Of a stretch of 64,000 bases of DNA, positions 12,465 through 24,464 are shown piece after piece. Under the pieces are notes generated by a model that saw nothing but the letters and a program-made list of their open reading frames with translations, searched no databases and had not been told where the DNA came from. Position 1 is the first letter of the stretch, and the number at the start of each line of letters is the position of its first letter. The position numbers and the translations under genes are program-made. Source of the stretch: Cynocephalus volans (taxonomy: Eukaryota; Chordata; Mammalia; Dermoptera; Cynocephalidae); NCBI RefSeq assembly GCF_027409185.1, contig NC_084474.1, positions 6,503,382-6,567,381 of the forward strand, given 5' to 3'.

Positions 12465-12850
12465 TGTGGCAGGGTGGTTAACGGTTTGCTTGTTCCACCC
12501 TGGTGTCTGGTCTGGATTCTGCAGGGACTGCCAATTCAGCACAGCTGACTCAGAGCCTCTCAGCCCGGCAGCTCTTGGGCCTCTCTGGGCAGTGCAGACT
12601 GGCCTGGGCTGGGGGTCCCGTGGTGTGTGGCCTGCCTGTTCTGGCATAGCTGGCTCAGGGCCTGTGGGCTGGCAGCTCTTGGGCCTCTCTCAGTGGCACG
12701 GACTGGCCTGGGCTGGGGGTCCTGCAGTACAGCATCTGCCTGTTCCAGTGTGGGTGGCTCAGGAGCTGTGGGCCTGGCAGCTTCAGGCCTCTCTGGGCAG
12801 AGCAGACTGGCCTGGGCTAGGGTCCCACAGCACAGTGCCTCTGTTTCTTT
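12465..12850 (-). promoter_or_regulatory. L1 5' UTR with ~104-bp tandem units
   Basis: This GC-rich stretch stands out from the AT-rich surroundings. The core actggcctgggct recurs at 12598-12610, 12702-12714 and 12805-12817, a spacing of 104 and 103 bp. Neighbouring blocks (ggctcag ... gcagctcttgggcctctc) recur with it. L1 5' UTRs carry the internal promoter, and in some mammals (for example mouse) they consist of tandem monomers. By analogy these three units are probably promoter monomers, now inactive in a dead copy. Confidence 0.7.
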
Positions 12851-12984
12851 GTTTTTGTTCTATGACACACTGTATTCAAGCCATCAGAAAATCCTCTTGG
12901 CTCATTCATTGAAATATATCCAAGATCTGTCCTCTCCCATCAACTTCACAGCCTCCGCTCTGTTCAGAGCCTTTCTAATCTCTC

Positions 12985-13565
12985 TCGGGGATCATCCACC
13001 TCTTCATTGATCTCCTGCATTACTCCTCTTGCAGTACTCTCAACATATGAATGCAATTCCTTTTAAAAGATAAACTTCTACTTCTCTGTCCACAATCCTC
13101 AAATGCCTTTCCATTTCACTCAGAGTAAAATCCACACTCCTTATTATGGCCTGTCCTTCTGATTATTCCTGGATATGAACCTAAAATTGTTTTAGTACAA
13201 TTACTGGAGCCACTTCACATTCCTAACACCAGCCTCCATTCTGTTTATCTTCTCCGGACATTTTATTCTCTTTAGCGTCTTAGTAGTCACTCTTTCCACT
13301 GTCTGGTATCCTGTATCTCCTTATAGCCACTTGGCAAACTCCCGCACCTCTTTCAATCCCTTGTTCAAATGTCTTTTTCTCCATGGAGTCTACCTTGACA
13401 ATCTTACATACTTTATACTTTTCTTCATTTAGAATGTCTAATACTTATTGTTATCTCCTCTTCCCAAATGTGAGCTCCATTAAGACAAAGACCCTTCTAT
13501 ACTGTGTTTATGAATCTAACAGTGGCAGGGACATAGGTGCTCCTAACATTTGTTGAGTAAATGAA
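12985..13565 (+). mobile_element. L2 LINE 3' end
   Basis: Recognisable L2 phrases appear in order: 'cactcagagtaaaatccacactcctta', 'atgtgagctccattaagacaaagaccc', and a terminal 'acatttgttgagtaaatgaa'. This is an ancient, coding-dead fragment. The minus-strand L1 borders or interrupts its upstream part, and L2-like text may begin at about 12920. Confidence 0.75.
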
Positions 13566-14746
13566 TAGTGTAAAAATAAGTGTACATTAGTCAAATGAGA
13601 ATTTGGATAGAGAAATTTCAATGAATCAATGAAGTTCAAAACTAGAGTGCAGTTTTGTTTTTTTTTTTGAGGTGTATATGAAAAGAAAAGTGTGCAATTT
13701 TGCCAACTTAATCAAGATGCTTAATCAGCAGAGTAGGTATTTGTTCTTTGCCTCTACCATCTATAATCTACTGTCTAATCAATAGCTAATGCTTTTTCCT
13801 AGAGGAATTTATCTCTCTTACATTCTCACCAATGTTTATCCCAATCCAGCTCCAGAAGTTGTCCCTAGCCAGTAAGTCAGTAAGCATTTCTCTCATCCAG
13901 AGCTGGAAGGGTGATTCAGGAATGGACGAGTAATGAATCAGAGCCAATGCATATGAACTACCTGTAGTAGAATTCTAAAGATAGATGTGCGTATCATGTT
14001 CCCCAACTACGGTGGTTAAGGACATGGGAACTATAGCTCTTACAGCCATTTTATCATTAGATAGGAGGCCAGCTTGTGGAAAAGACTGAAACGTGGGCAT
14101 AGGCAGCCCAGAGTGACAGAGAAAATGCAGCTTATCACTGCTGTTGAGATTTCCTATCAAAACAAGCCCGAAAGGGGACTTACATTTGGTTTTAAGGTGC
14201 ATGAATTAGATATTTCATTTTTTGTTTAGTTCAATTTGATATAAAATTTTTGTTATTTGCAACATAAAGATTCTTATTATTCATATAGTATAATAGGTAG
14301 GAAATCTATCCTGGGAAGCTAAAAGGGGCATGTATGCTAAAGTATTTTTGTTTCTGTAGTTAGTTTAGTTTGCTTCCTTAAGGTAGTATACATTTGGGAC
14401 TTTCTAGACATAACGAAAAATGAGAGAATAGAAAGGAAAAGTTAAATATATGAAAAATTTATGGCATTCTTAATGTAGTTGAGTAATCAAGGGAGTAAGA
14501 GGAGATGATGGTAACATCAGGTTTAGCTTTAGGTGAGAATAGCAATAATATTTCCAAAACTACTAGAAAAAAGCATGAATAGATTAAAAATGAGTGGGCA
14601 TTTATTTGGACTGAAAGTGACATAGAAGTTTAAAGAATATATACCAATGATCTTATGTAATAGCTATTAAAAATTATTCAGTGCTTTTAATTAGGAGACA
14701 AATCTGCATGAGAATAATATTTTATGTACAGTACATGAGTCTTCAG
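13566..14746. other. anonymous intergenic DNA
   Basis: No gene or recognisable repeat is seen. Reading frames are short. Confidence 0.5.
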
Positions 14747-14760
14747 AAAGATACACATAG

Positions 14761-15170
14761 ACGGACTGCAAAATGGTGCAGCCTCTATGGAAAATGGCAT
14801 GGAGGTTCCTCAAACAATTGCAGATAGATCTACCATACGACCCAGCTATCCCACTGTTGGGAATATACCCAAAGGAATGGAAATCATCAAGTCGAAGGTA
14901 TACCTGTTCCCCAATGTTCATCACAGCACTCTTTACAATAGCCAAGAGTTGGAACCAGCCCAAATGTCCATCATCAGATGAGTGGATACGGAAAATGTGG
15001 TCCATCTACACAATGAAATACTACTCAGCTATAAAAACGAATGAAATACTGCCATTTGCAACAACATGGACGGACCTCGAGAGAATTATATTAAGTGAAA
15101 CAAGTCAGGCACAGAAAGAGAAATACCACATGTTCTCACTTATTCGAGGGAGCTAAAAATTAATATATAA

Positions 15171-15205
<35 letters not shown>

Positions 15206-15388
15206 AAAAAAAAACCGGGGGGGGGGGAGAAGATATAACAACCACAATTACTTGAAGTTGATACGACAAGCAAACAGAAAGGACATGTTGGGGGGGAGGG
15301 AGAAGGGAGGGAGGTTTTGGTGATGGGGAGCAATAATCAGCCACAATGTATATCGACAAAATAAAATTTTAAAAAAAGAAAAAGAAAA
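14761..15388 (+). mobile_element. 5'-truncated L1 3' end
   Basis: The copy starts in the last ~130 codons of ORF2. The frame at 14773-15156 is still open and reads to the normal ORF2 C-terminus (ILSETSQAQKEKYHMFSL). A 3' UTR and A-rich tail follow. Candidate target-site copies are gatacacata at 14750-14759 and aaatacacata at 15391-15401, imperfect. The 3' UTR contains an expanded (CA)n, A14 and G11 run. Confidence 0.88.
15174..15227. repeat. (CA)n-(A)14-CC-(G)11 compound simple repeat
   Basis: About 13 CA units are followed by 14 A, CC and 11 G inside an L1 3' UTR. Sister copies in the window have a short 'aaataaatacacaaacaaccgg' here, so the runs grew in this copy. Confidence 0.9.
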
Positions 15389-15401
15389 AGAAATACACAT
15401 A

Positions 15402-17754
15402 CAGAAAAAAGTCATTGATTGGAAATCTATTTCAGAAGCTGTGGTAACTCTCCAGTAATAAGAAAGATCAAAACTAGAAAAAAAAATTATAGAAGAAATG
15501 GAAATGAAGGGGCTGTCAAGAAGGATATTGCTTTGATGTGAGTGATTCATATTCTCTTGGGGTTTATTTATATTGTGAATATTTCAAGTTCATGGAACAG
15601 AAACCACCTACTGAGTTGTGGGCACTTCCAGACATAATTTCTATGCTCAATAGCTGTTGAATGATAATATCACTGAAGAAAGACATGAAATAAGAAAGAA
15701 GACTCCATCCAGAAGAAAATCTAAGCATTTGTAGTGTTATTAATTAAATCCCTCTTTTGAATAATTGTCCTATTATTTCCTACTTTTCTTGTTAAGGAAA
15801 TGACATCTTCATTCATCAAATATATACTCAATGTCAAAAAGGCACCCGTCTAAGATCCGGGGTGACAACATAGGTCTCTAAAGTCAATAGAAATTAAACA
15901 TGTGCAGTGCTTTTCACAGTTCTATGGACTAGTGAATAATACATTTATATGCATAAACAGATGTTAAAAGGCATTTACAGTAGAAACAATAACACTTCTG
16001 TCTAAGGTACTTAAAAATGGGTTTTTGAAATAAGCAAGATTGAATCTAACTAGAGCTTGAAGAGTAGAATTTCGAGAGGGAAACAAAGCAGTTTCACATT
16101 AAAGGGTAATGGTGTGATAAAAGAACAGTAGAGAAAAATGCAGTGAAAATTTTATATATAAAGTTACATAGTTTCACTGAAGCACATTTTCTATGTAGAA
16201 AAATAATGGAAGGTAAGCCTGGGGAGATGCTATTTTTTAATGCCTCAAATTCAAGGTTGAAGTATTTAACATCTTCCTTGGCATTAAAGATCCAGTTAAG
16301 ATTTGAATGGAAAAGACTATAAACAAAGTGTGACTTTAGGGAAAAAAAAAAAAAGATGGATTAAGTTCAAGATGGATGTTAGAAGGGTACATTAGATACA
16401 GTGAAACTTCAGCTATTCTAATAGTCTAGACATGAAGAGATTGGATGAATATAAATGGAAGACTTGGTGAGAATTGAGGCAAACAAACCAGGAAGAGGAT
16501 ACAGATAATGAACTGTAGGCAATTGTTTAGATAAGGAGTCGGGGGTTGACAGGAAAATGGAAAGGACCCTCATAAAATAGTGGTGCTCTTAAGATATTGT
16601 TTTAGCACAGGCAATCAACAATTAGCTTTTTCATTTCTGCATTTTCAACAGATTTAAAATAAATAATTGCTAACAATTACACACCTTATTAAAAGTATCC
16701 TGTAAAAAATATTTGAGCTAAGGCTTAAGAAAATAAAATAAAAAGAGCAACAACTATCAATATCCTGCACACATCTGCAATTTTGAAACTCAGGAGATCA
16801 GTGTTACATTTAGGTAAATTTATTTACACAAAATTATAAAACAAATTCCCCAGGGAAATACAGTCGTGGAAATACAGTAAATCACGTCTGCAACTTATAT
16901 AACACAATAGTGAAACACACTGAAACTTTTAAAAGTCATTTTATATATTAAAAAATAACTTGTTAGATGATATCTCTGTACATTTCAAATAAGATAAAAG
17001 AAATTTATATCAGATAATTTCAGAAAAGATTAACCAGTTTTGAAGAGCAGCCTCTGAGGGGGATGGGTCTAGATGGTAGGTATAATATAAAACATGTGGT
17101 TTTAATCAAAGTCATTGTGAAAATAAATGTAACATTTGGTTTATTTGCATAGGGAAAAATAAGGTTTTCTCATTTAACTGAGACTGAATGGTATTAAAGA
17201 TTTATATGCAACCATTGCAGACAGGGCCTGGAGCTAAATTTTGTTGCTGTTATAATCAAATTATACCAGAGGCAATAGAATGTATAACAAATTGAGCAAA
17301 ATTATACAATGTTATTTGATCTCAGTGGTCATCACCTGTCACCTACTAAGCATTAGACATTTCAAGGAACCATTTGTCTCATAAGCATTTTCTTTTCAAT
17401 TTTACTTAAAAACCTATATTCTGAAATGAAATTTGGTGTAAGGTCTATGGGAGAATGAGAAAATTTCATCGTTGATACAAATTTGTTAAGCAAAGAATGA
17501 TAATATGTGTAATAGAAATATTTCTACCCTCAAGAAGCTCACCATCTAAGCAAACAAGATGTACATTTTATACTTATACTTGCATTTATTTTTATATTTA
17601 TTGCTAATATGATCATGATTCAAGTGAATACCATGAAGGCCTTGTGAAATGCCAACAAACATTTCCTTTTCTTGTTGGTATTTACTATAAAAATATGAGG
17701 AGAAAATCTTGTTGGTCATAAGTCTCTGAGGCACAGGGTCAGACTTTAACATCT
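15402..17754. other. anonymous AT-rich intergenic DNA
   Basis: I see no gene. Parts of 16000-16560 have the texture of an old unassigned repeat, but I cannot name it. Nothing else is supported. Confidence 0.45.
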
Positions 17755-17945
17755 TTTCAGCTGTGCGACCTTGGAAAAGCTACTTGAAATATCCCAAATT
17801 CTGTTTCTTCATTAATTAAAAATGAGAGCAATTCTAATATTTCTCATAAGATTAAAATTACTTTTAAGAAAAGTCTATAGGAAGTGATTAGGACAATATT
17901 TTTGCATATAAAATGACTCCATAAATCTTATTACCTCTTATTGAA
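17755..17945 (+). mobile_element. MIR SINE fragment
   Basis: The text tracks the MIR core and 3' part: 'cagctgtgcgaccttggaaaagctacttgaa', then 'ctgtttcttcat'. It is an ancient tRNA-derived SINE and diverged. Confidence 0.6.
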
Positions 17946-20900
17946 ATCAGCAAATTTAAGAAGTAAAAAAGAATATTTCATAATTATAACTGCAAAAACT
18001 CTCAAAGAATAATTTTCATGAGGACTACATTTTAAATTGGTAATACTCTCTTAACTTTCTTATTAAATTATATAAATGTACATATTTATATGTACATATA
18101 ATATAGCATATTATGTATAACATAAAATATGGATTTATTTATTTTGATAACTAATTCAAAATAGAATGATTTTGATTCAACTTATCTTTAAAAAATCTTG
18201 CTTTATACACATTACTTCCATTATATTTTAAATTAAATTATCATTTTTAGTATAACTGTTTATTTTAATCCACGTATGCACTTTGAAACACGTATCAGCT
18301 ATAACAGAAACACCCTTCGCTTTTTTAAAATGAGCATTAAAAAACCAGACGAATTATTTAACTAAGAAATTTTATTCAACTTTCCAAAGTAACATTTCTG
18401 GTTCAAACTCCTTCACTGGAAGTAGAACTTAGCTTTATTTCCCCATTTCTCTTGAAGTAATCCTTTTTTTTTTCTTTTTTTTTAAGTCTGTGAAGTTTAT
18501 TTTATAATTTATTCATCCCCCTCATTTGGTAAATATTTATTGCTCACCCACGAGCATGACACACTAACGTTCTAGAAAAAAAAACTTGTGATAACTGAAT
18601 AAGAAAAGTTTGATGCTCTTCTTTGCGCTTGCATCTGCCGCTCTCCTGGGTGCCCTGTGGTCCCCGCATCCTGCTCTGTACTTTGTGACGCTGATGCTCG
18701 TGGACCGAAACCTTTGAACCTCTTTGTTCAAGTTAGTTCGGCCAACAGGAGGCAGCAGTGAGGGCTTGGGAGAGGGAGGAAAAGGTATTTGACATAGTAA
18801 GTGAGTATTAAAATGAATTCTAGTGCTGATGTTCAGTTTTCTTGTTTTATTTTGTTTTTAACTTCTTCTTAATTAAGGCTTACTGTTGCTTGTGCTGCTT
18901 TCTAAGTTCTCAGTTCCACGTCAGTCTCGTTGGAGCACGTTCCCTTCCACAGGAGATGATGCTGGCCGTGATCTGTGCTACCCCTTCCCGTTGTTAGCAA
19001 TGGGAAAATTAGCACAGTCAAGGGAGATATTTTCTCAGCATAAGATACCTGTTTTCTATACATTTCTGTTTCATCTTTATACAGGAAGGCTTTGTATAGT
19101 TGTTTTAATTTTTTATAAACAGAACAACAGCTGAGAAATCTTATTACAATTCAGCCTTCAAACTGTTACATGTTATTTTAAAACCAGTCATCGTCACAAT
19201 TTCATCTCACTTTTAGCACCCTTTACTGTAAACTGTGACATAGACATAGGGACCATATCCTCATACTGTAATAGTTAAGATCATTAAACGATTTAATATA
19301 TGTAAGCCTTTTGGATCAGTGACAGACATTTAAGTGTGATAAAAATGGTTGCTATAATTACTAATAGTCCACACACTAAAATATATAAGTAATGTCTATT
19401 ATACAAATAAATTTTTAAAACTTAATTCAATTAAATGAAAAAACAATATTAAAAAAAAGTTAACCCCTATATTTGGAGATTAAAAACCCGTATAATTGAT
19501 GAGTGAAAAAAGAAATCATAATAGGAATAAAAAGCCTACTTAAAATTAGTGGATAATGGAGCCACTGAGCATAAAAAAAGTTTGCTGATGTAGCAACTGT
19601 GTTAAATAAAGGGAAATTTGTTGCAGTAAATACTTGCATTAGAAAAATAAGATGAAAAAATTAAAAGCATTGAATATCAAACTCAAATACTTAGAAAATA
19701 AACCAGGTAATAAACCCACTGAAGAGTAGGGGAAAGAGATTAAAATTTCAAAGAGCAGAACTCAATGAAATATAAAACAAAGATAGGATCATCAAAGGCA
19801 AAAATTTCAAAACGATGAAGTAGACAGAACTGTGATGAGATAAATGAAAAAAATAATAATTTATTTTATCATATGCATTATTGTTAGTGAGGAAACTGAG
19901 ACTTAGAAAGATTAACTCACTCCCCAAACTCAAATAAGTAGTGGCTAAAATGCATCCCACTACAGTTTTACTATCTATTTGTGTAACATATAACAAAAGG
20001 TCACTACATATAGCCAATTATTCACAATGGCTTCATTCAAAATATCATATTTAACAGGGTATTATTCTAAAAGTAAATCATTTTTATACTAATATATAAT
20101 GCACTTCAACACAGGCAGAATTTAATCTAAATAGTAGAAGTACATGATTTGATTTTTTTGTTTGTTTTACACTCATTATGTTGTTTCTGCTGTCTTGACC
20201 AAACTCCTCTTTTATTAGTCACATATTAACCTCCTCCATTTTTTTTCTTTTTTTTTATATTGCCAGTAAAAGCCTCCCCTTTCTGCCTTAGGTCCTTATG
20301 TAGCTACAATTTATGCTCTGTTTAAAAGATGACGTAGCTGATAAAAATCAGCCATTTATTGACAAAACAAGTACTGCATACACTGTAAGCAGAGTTAGTA
20401 AAATGTTTTATTCACATAATTTATTATAACATCTGAATAAGGGTATAAGGGTAAAAGTATTTTCTTGAGCCTGCCTGTCAACAGTGCAAAATTTACATCA
20501 CTTGGGAAGATTCAGGCGTGTTCATATCACCTTTCAAATTGTAATCATGACTTTTATATACTGAGATTTATTGGAATACAATTATCACCAGAAAAACATG
20601 ATAAGTTATGTGGGAAAGTACATATAACTAGGAGCTTTTAAACAAAGCCGTGCTTTGATTCTATACATTATGTGAAATTTGTTCATTCATTCTCCGATTA
20701 TTTATTGTGCCTTAATAAACGGTCTTGACCTGTCAACATGAAGCTTCTGGAGAAGTCCTGGGAGAGACACAGGGAACACACAAGAATGGACTGTAAAGAA
20801 GAACATAAGATGCATGTTCACACGCACACACACGTGTGTATATGACAAAGTGAAGGCAGTAGGTGAAAACATCTTAGCTTTGCTCTGAAAGCCAGAGATG

Positions 20901-21190
20901 GCATTTAATAGGCTTATTCATGTTGAGAAGGTGTGTAACAAATATGCCAGTAGCGGATTCTAATTTTATAAGAGGTATACTTCTGGATTTTATTTTACTA
21001 GTAATTTCAAACATTATATAACTAAACCTTTACATTTATATTCTATAAAGAGAGGGTGGGTTTCATACAAGGCCATGAAGAAATATTCCTAAAACATTTC
21101 TGTTGGACTCTTCAAAATGGCAAAGAAGAATAACTATATTTGTCTTCCCTCTCTCCAATGGGTCTGGGATCACATTTTTATGAGGTTTTT
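17946..21190. other. anonymous intergenic DNA with a small GC-richer patch
   Basis: This is mostly AT-rich sequence without genes. At 18070-18100 a short AT-rich palindrome (atgtacata ... tatgtacat) is visible. A GC-richer patch lies at 18620-18780 with no recognisable coding content. A MIR-like scrap occurs at 19870-19945. Confidence 0.5.
19870..19945 (-). mobile_element. MIR SINE fragment
   Basis: The phrase 'gaggaaactgagacttagaaagattaactcac' is the reverse-complement MIR core. Only about 75 bp are recognisable. Confidence 0.45.
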
Positions 21191-21205
21191 AAAAAGCTGA
21201 ATGTG
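21191..21205 (+). repeat. 5' target-site duplication of the PTPN12 retrocopy
   Basis: aaaaagctgaatgtg here matches aaaaagttgaatgtg at 24500-24514 with one mismatch. It is preceded by ttttt, so the junction reads TT/AAAA, the preferred L1 endonuclease nick. Confidence 0.9.
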
Positions 21206-21317
21206 GGGCGGCGGGGGCGCGCCCGTGGGGAGAGGCGGCTGCGGCGGCTGGTGGGGGTGGGGGGAAGGAAGAACCGGGAAGCGGGGCCGGCGACCGCAGC
21301 CGGGGGGACGCGGGAGG

Positions 21318-22670
21318 ATGGAGCAAGTGGAGAGCCTGAGGAAATTCATCCAGAGGGTCCAGGCCGTGAAGAGTCCGGACCACAAGGGGGAGGACAACTT
21401 CGCCCGGGACTTCATGCGATTAAGAAGATTGTCTACCAAATATAGAACAGAAAAGACTTATCCCACAGCCACTGGAGAAAAAGAAGAAAATGTAAAAAAG
21501 AACAGATGTAAGGACATACTGCCATTTGATCACAGCCGAGTTAAACTGACTTTAAAAACTCCTTCTCAAGATTCAGACTCTATCAATGCAAATTTTATTA
21601 AGGGTGTCTATGGGCCAAAAGCATATGTGGCAACCCAAGGACCTTTAGCAAACACAGTAATCGGTTTTTGGAGGATGATATGGGAGTACAATGTTGTAAC
21701 CATTGTAATGGCTTGTCGAGAATTTGAGATGGGAAGGAAAAAATGTGAGCGTGACTGGCCTTTGTATGGAGAAGACCCTGTAACATTTGCACCATTTAAA
21801 ATTTCTTGTGAAGATCAACAAGCAAGAACAGACTATTTCATTAGGACACTCTTGCTTGAATTTCAAAATGAATCTCGTAGACTATATCAGTTTCATTATG
21901 TGAACTGGCCAGACCATGATGTTCCTTCCTCATTTGATTCTGTTCTGGACATGATAAGCTTGATGAGGAAATACCAAGAACATGAAGATGGACCTATTTG
22001 TATTCACTGCAGTGCAGGCCGTGGAAGAACAGGTGCCATTTGTGCCATAGATTATACATGGAATTTACTAAAAGCTGGGAAAATACCAGAGGAATTTAAT
22101 GTGTTTAATTTAATACAAGAAATGAGAACACAAAGGCATTCTGCAGTACAAACAAAGGAACAATATGAGCTTGTTCACAGAGCTATCGCTCAACTGTTTG
22201 AAAAACAGCTACAACTGTATGAAATTCATGGAACCCAGAAAGTTCCTGATGGAGTGAATGAAATTAACACTGAAAATTTAATCAGCTCCATAGATCCTGA
22301 AAAACAAGATTCTCCTCCTCCAAAACCACCCAGAACTTGCAGTTGCCTTGTAGAAGGAGATGCTAAAGAAGAAATACTACACACACACAAAAAAAAAAAA
22401 AAAGAAAAAAAAGAAATACTACAGCCTCCAGAACCTCACCCAGTGCCACCCATCTTGACACCTTCTCCCCCTTCAGCATTTCCGACAGTCACTACTGTAT
22501 GGCAGGACAATGACAGATACCATCCAAAACCAGTGTTGCACATGGTTTCATCAGAACAACATTCAACAGACCTCAACAGAAACTATAATAAATCAACAGA
22601 ACTTCCAGGGAAAAATGAACCAGCTATGGAACAGACAGATAAAAAAAATGGAGCGAAATTTAAGTTTTGA
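21318..22670 (+). pseudogene. PTPN12: PTPN12 retrocopy, 5' coding part with catalytic domain
   Basis: The frame from ATG 21318 ([15 protein letters not shown]) to the stop at 22670 covers the PTP domain (residues ~1-300) and the first proline-rich stretch. Numbering matches the parent without indels through the active site. The WPD loop Asp199 (21912-21914), nucleophile Cys231 (22008-22010) and Arg237 are kept in [10 protein letters not shown]. Cys235 is now Arg, pTyr-loop Tyr64 is Cys (21507) and Tyr88 is Ser (21579), so substrate recognition is probably spoiled. The PPPKPPR SH3 ligand is retained. An in-frame ATG at 21201, inside the target site, would add 39 GC-derived residues. I take 21318 as the ancestral start. 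Confidence 0.93.
22370..22423 (+). mobile_element. tail-only insertion inside the PTPN12 retrocopy
   Basis: agaaatactaca occurs at 22370-22381 and again at 22412-22423. Between them lie about 30 bp of (CA)n followed by an A-rich run broken by one G. Intact PTPN12 reads ...EEILQPPEP without this gain. A duplicated target plus an A-rich insert is the signature of L1-mediated insertion of an extremely 5'-truncated RNA tail. The net gain is 42 bp (14 codons), so the frame is kept. Confidence 0.75.
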
Positions 22671-23697
22671 GATTAAGAAGGTCCCTCTCCAAGAAGGACC
22701 AAAAAGTTTTGATGGCAATACACTCTTGAATAGGGGACATGCAATTAAAATTAAATCTGCTTCACCTTGTATAATTGATAAAATCTCTAACCCACAGGAG
22801 TTAAGTTCCGGGGATGTAAAAGTTGATGACATTTCTCAGAATTCGTGTGTGGACTGCAGTGCAACACAGTCAAACAAAGCTCCAGAAGAATCACAGAAGA
22901 ATTCAGACACACCTCCTAGGCCAGACTGCTTGCCTCTTGATGAGAAAGGACAAGTAACACGGTCACTTCATGGACCTGAAAGTGCTGTATCTGTATGTGA
23001 TTCATCTGAAGGCAAATCCTCAGATATCCACTGTCAAACTATGAAAACTGTGAGTTTAACATCAAGCTGTACAACACAAGTTGAAACCCATGATCTTGTG
23101 GATCATCGTAATAGTTCACTTCTTTTCAGAGCACCTCTCAGTTTTACTAATCCTCTTCACTCTGATGACTCACACTCAGATGAAAGGAACTCTGATGGTG
23201 CTGTGACCAAGAATAAAACTAATATTTCGACAGCAAGTGCCACAGTTTCTGCTGCCACCGGTACTGAAAGCATTTCTACTAGGAAAGTATTGCCAATGTC
23301 CATTGCTAGACTTGATATAACAGGAACAATACATTCAGGTGCTGAAAAAGATGTTGATGTTAGTGAAGATTCACCTCCTCCCCTACCTGAAAGAACTCCT
23401 GAGTCTTTTGTATTAGCAAGTGAACATAATACACCTATAATACCTGAATGGAGTGAACTTCAAAGTCAGGAACGGTTTGAACAAAAGAAGGCTGAAGGCT
23501 TGACAGCCTCCAGAAATGAAAAATGTGATCATTTAGCAGGAGGTATTCACACAGAGACTTGTACAGAATGTCCACCTACTTTCAGTGACAAGAAAGATCA
23601 AATATCAGAAAGTCCAACAGAAGCCACAGATATTGGTTTTGGTAATCGCTGTGGAAAACCCAAAGGACCAAGACATCCACCTTCAGAATGGACATGA
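22641..23697 (+). pseudogene. PTPN12: PTPN12 retrocopy, 3' coding part in shifted frame
   Basis: After the A8 run at 22641-22648 the coding sequence continues in another frame ([17 protein letters not shown]) to the native C-terminus ...PPSEWT and stop at 23695-23697. It covers the PEST-rich non-catalytic tail, with the NPLH motif (FTNPLHSDD), which in PTP-PEST binds Shc, and the SPPPLPERTPESFV block. There are small indels near SNKAPEESQKNS but no further frame break. It could not be translated together with the catalytic part. Confidence 0.92.
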
Positions 23698-24464
23698 TTC
23701 AGGGAGCTAAAATAGACTTTAAATTATACTGGAAAATTCAAGTGCCATTGAAAGCCAGGTTTATAGTATTCCATCTTTAAAATGTGGGACTAACAGCAGT
23801 GTAGATTGTTACCTTATTATTTTTGCTGGGACCATCTACCTGCCTTTTACTACACTTAGGAAAAAGTATTACATATGGTTTATTTTGTAACTTCAAGTAT
23901 TATTGCCTTAATGTCTCTTAACCCTGTTACACGCTGCTTGTAGACATGTTGATATAGTAATATTTTTATGATAAATTGAGTTTTAAGGACTACGCTTTTG
24001 CCGTTTTATCATGTGTGCATTATTTTGTATATGTACAGGGCAAGTAGGTATATAATTTGATAAAGTGGCAGTCATAAAATATAATTAACAGAAGATGTAA
24101 GAAGTTTCTGCATGGTCTAAATCTTTGTGTACCTTATTTGTAAATTATTTGCCCTGAAGTTTTAGAAAATAGTTTCTGAATTTTAAAATTGCTGGATTCA
24201 TGCAGCCAGCATTGCAGGTTATCAGAGATCAAAGATTGTAATAATACATTTTGTAAATTGTAAGCAAAAAGTTATTTTTATATTATATACTGTCTAATTG
24301 TTTATCCTAATTGTTCTTGTTTTCATCTAGTCATGGAGATTCAGTAAGTGCCTTGGAACAATATTGAATTCTCTTAGGTTGTGTGTGTTACTTTAATATT
24401 TGAACTGGACTGGGATTAGAAGACTATCAAAAATATGTATGTTTCAGGATATTTGACCTGCCAT
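23698..24464 (+). pseudogene. PTPN12: PTPN12 retrocopy 3' UTR
   Basis: AT-rich 3' UTR derived from the parent mRNA, running from the stop codon to a terminal 'ccattaaa' that could be the poly(A) signal (attaaa), then into the tail. Confidence 0.85.

Larger units (their letters stand above)
7257..12850 (-). mobile_element. near full-length L1 retrotransposon, decayed
   Basis: Read on the minus strand, this is a complete L1 order: GC-rich 5' UTR (about 12465-12850), ORF1 relic (about 11500-12464), ORF2 relic (about 7468-11340), 3' UTR and A-rich tail (7257-7467). At about 5.6 kb it is close to full length. Both ORFs carry many stops and frameshifts, so the copy cannot mobilise itself. It lies against an L2 on its high-coordinate side. 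I could not find a convincing target-site duplication, so the outer ends are approximate. Confidence 0.92.

Noticed and set aside
12466-12912. 148-codon and 127-codon plus-strand frames
   Set aside because: They are chance openings opposite the GC-rich L1 5' UTR monomers.
21201-22670. 489-codon frame as an intact phosphatase gene
   Set aside because: It is the 5' part of an intronless PTPN12 copy with flanking duplications. Its first 39 codons are target site and 5' UTR, and a frameshift ends it early.
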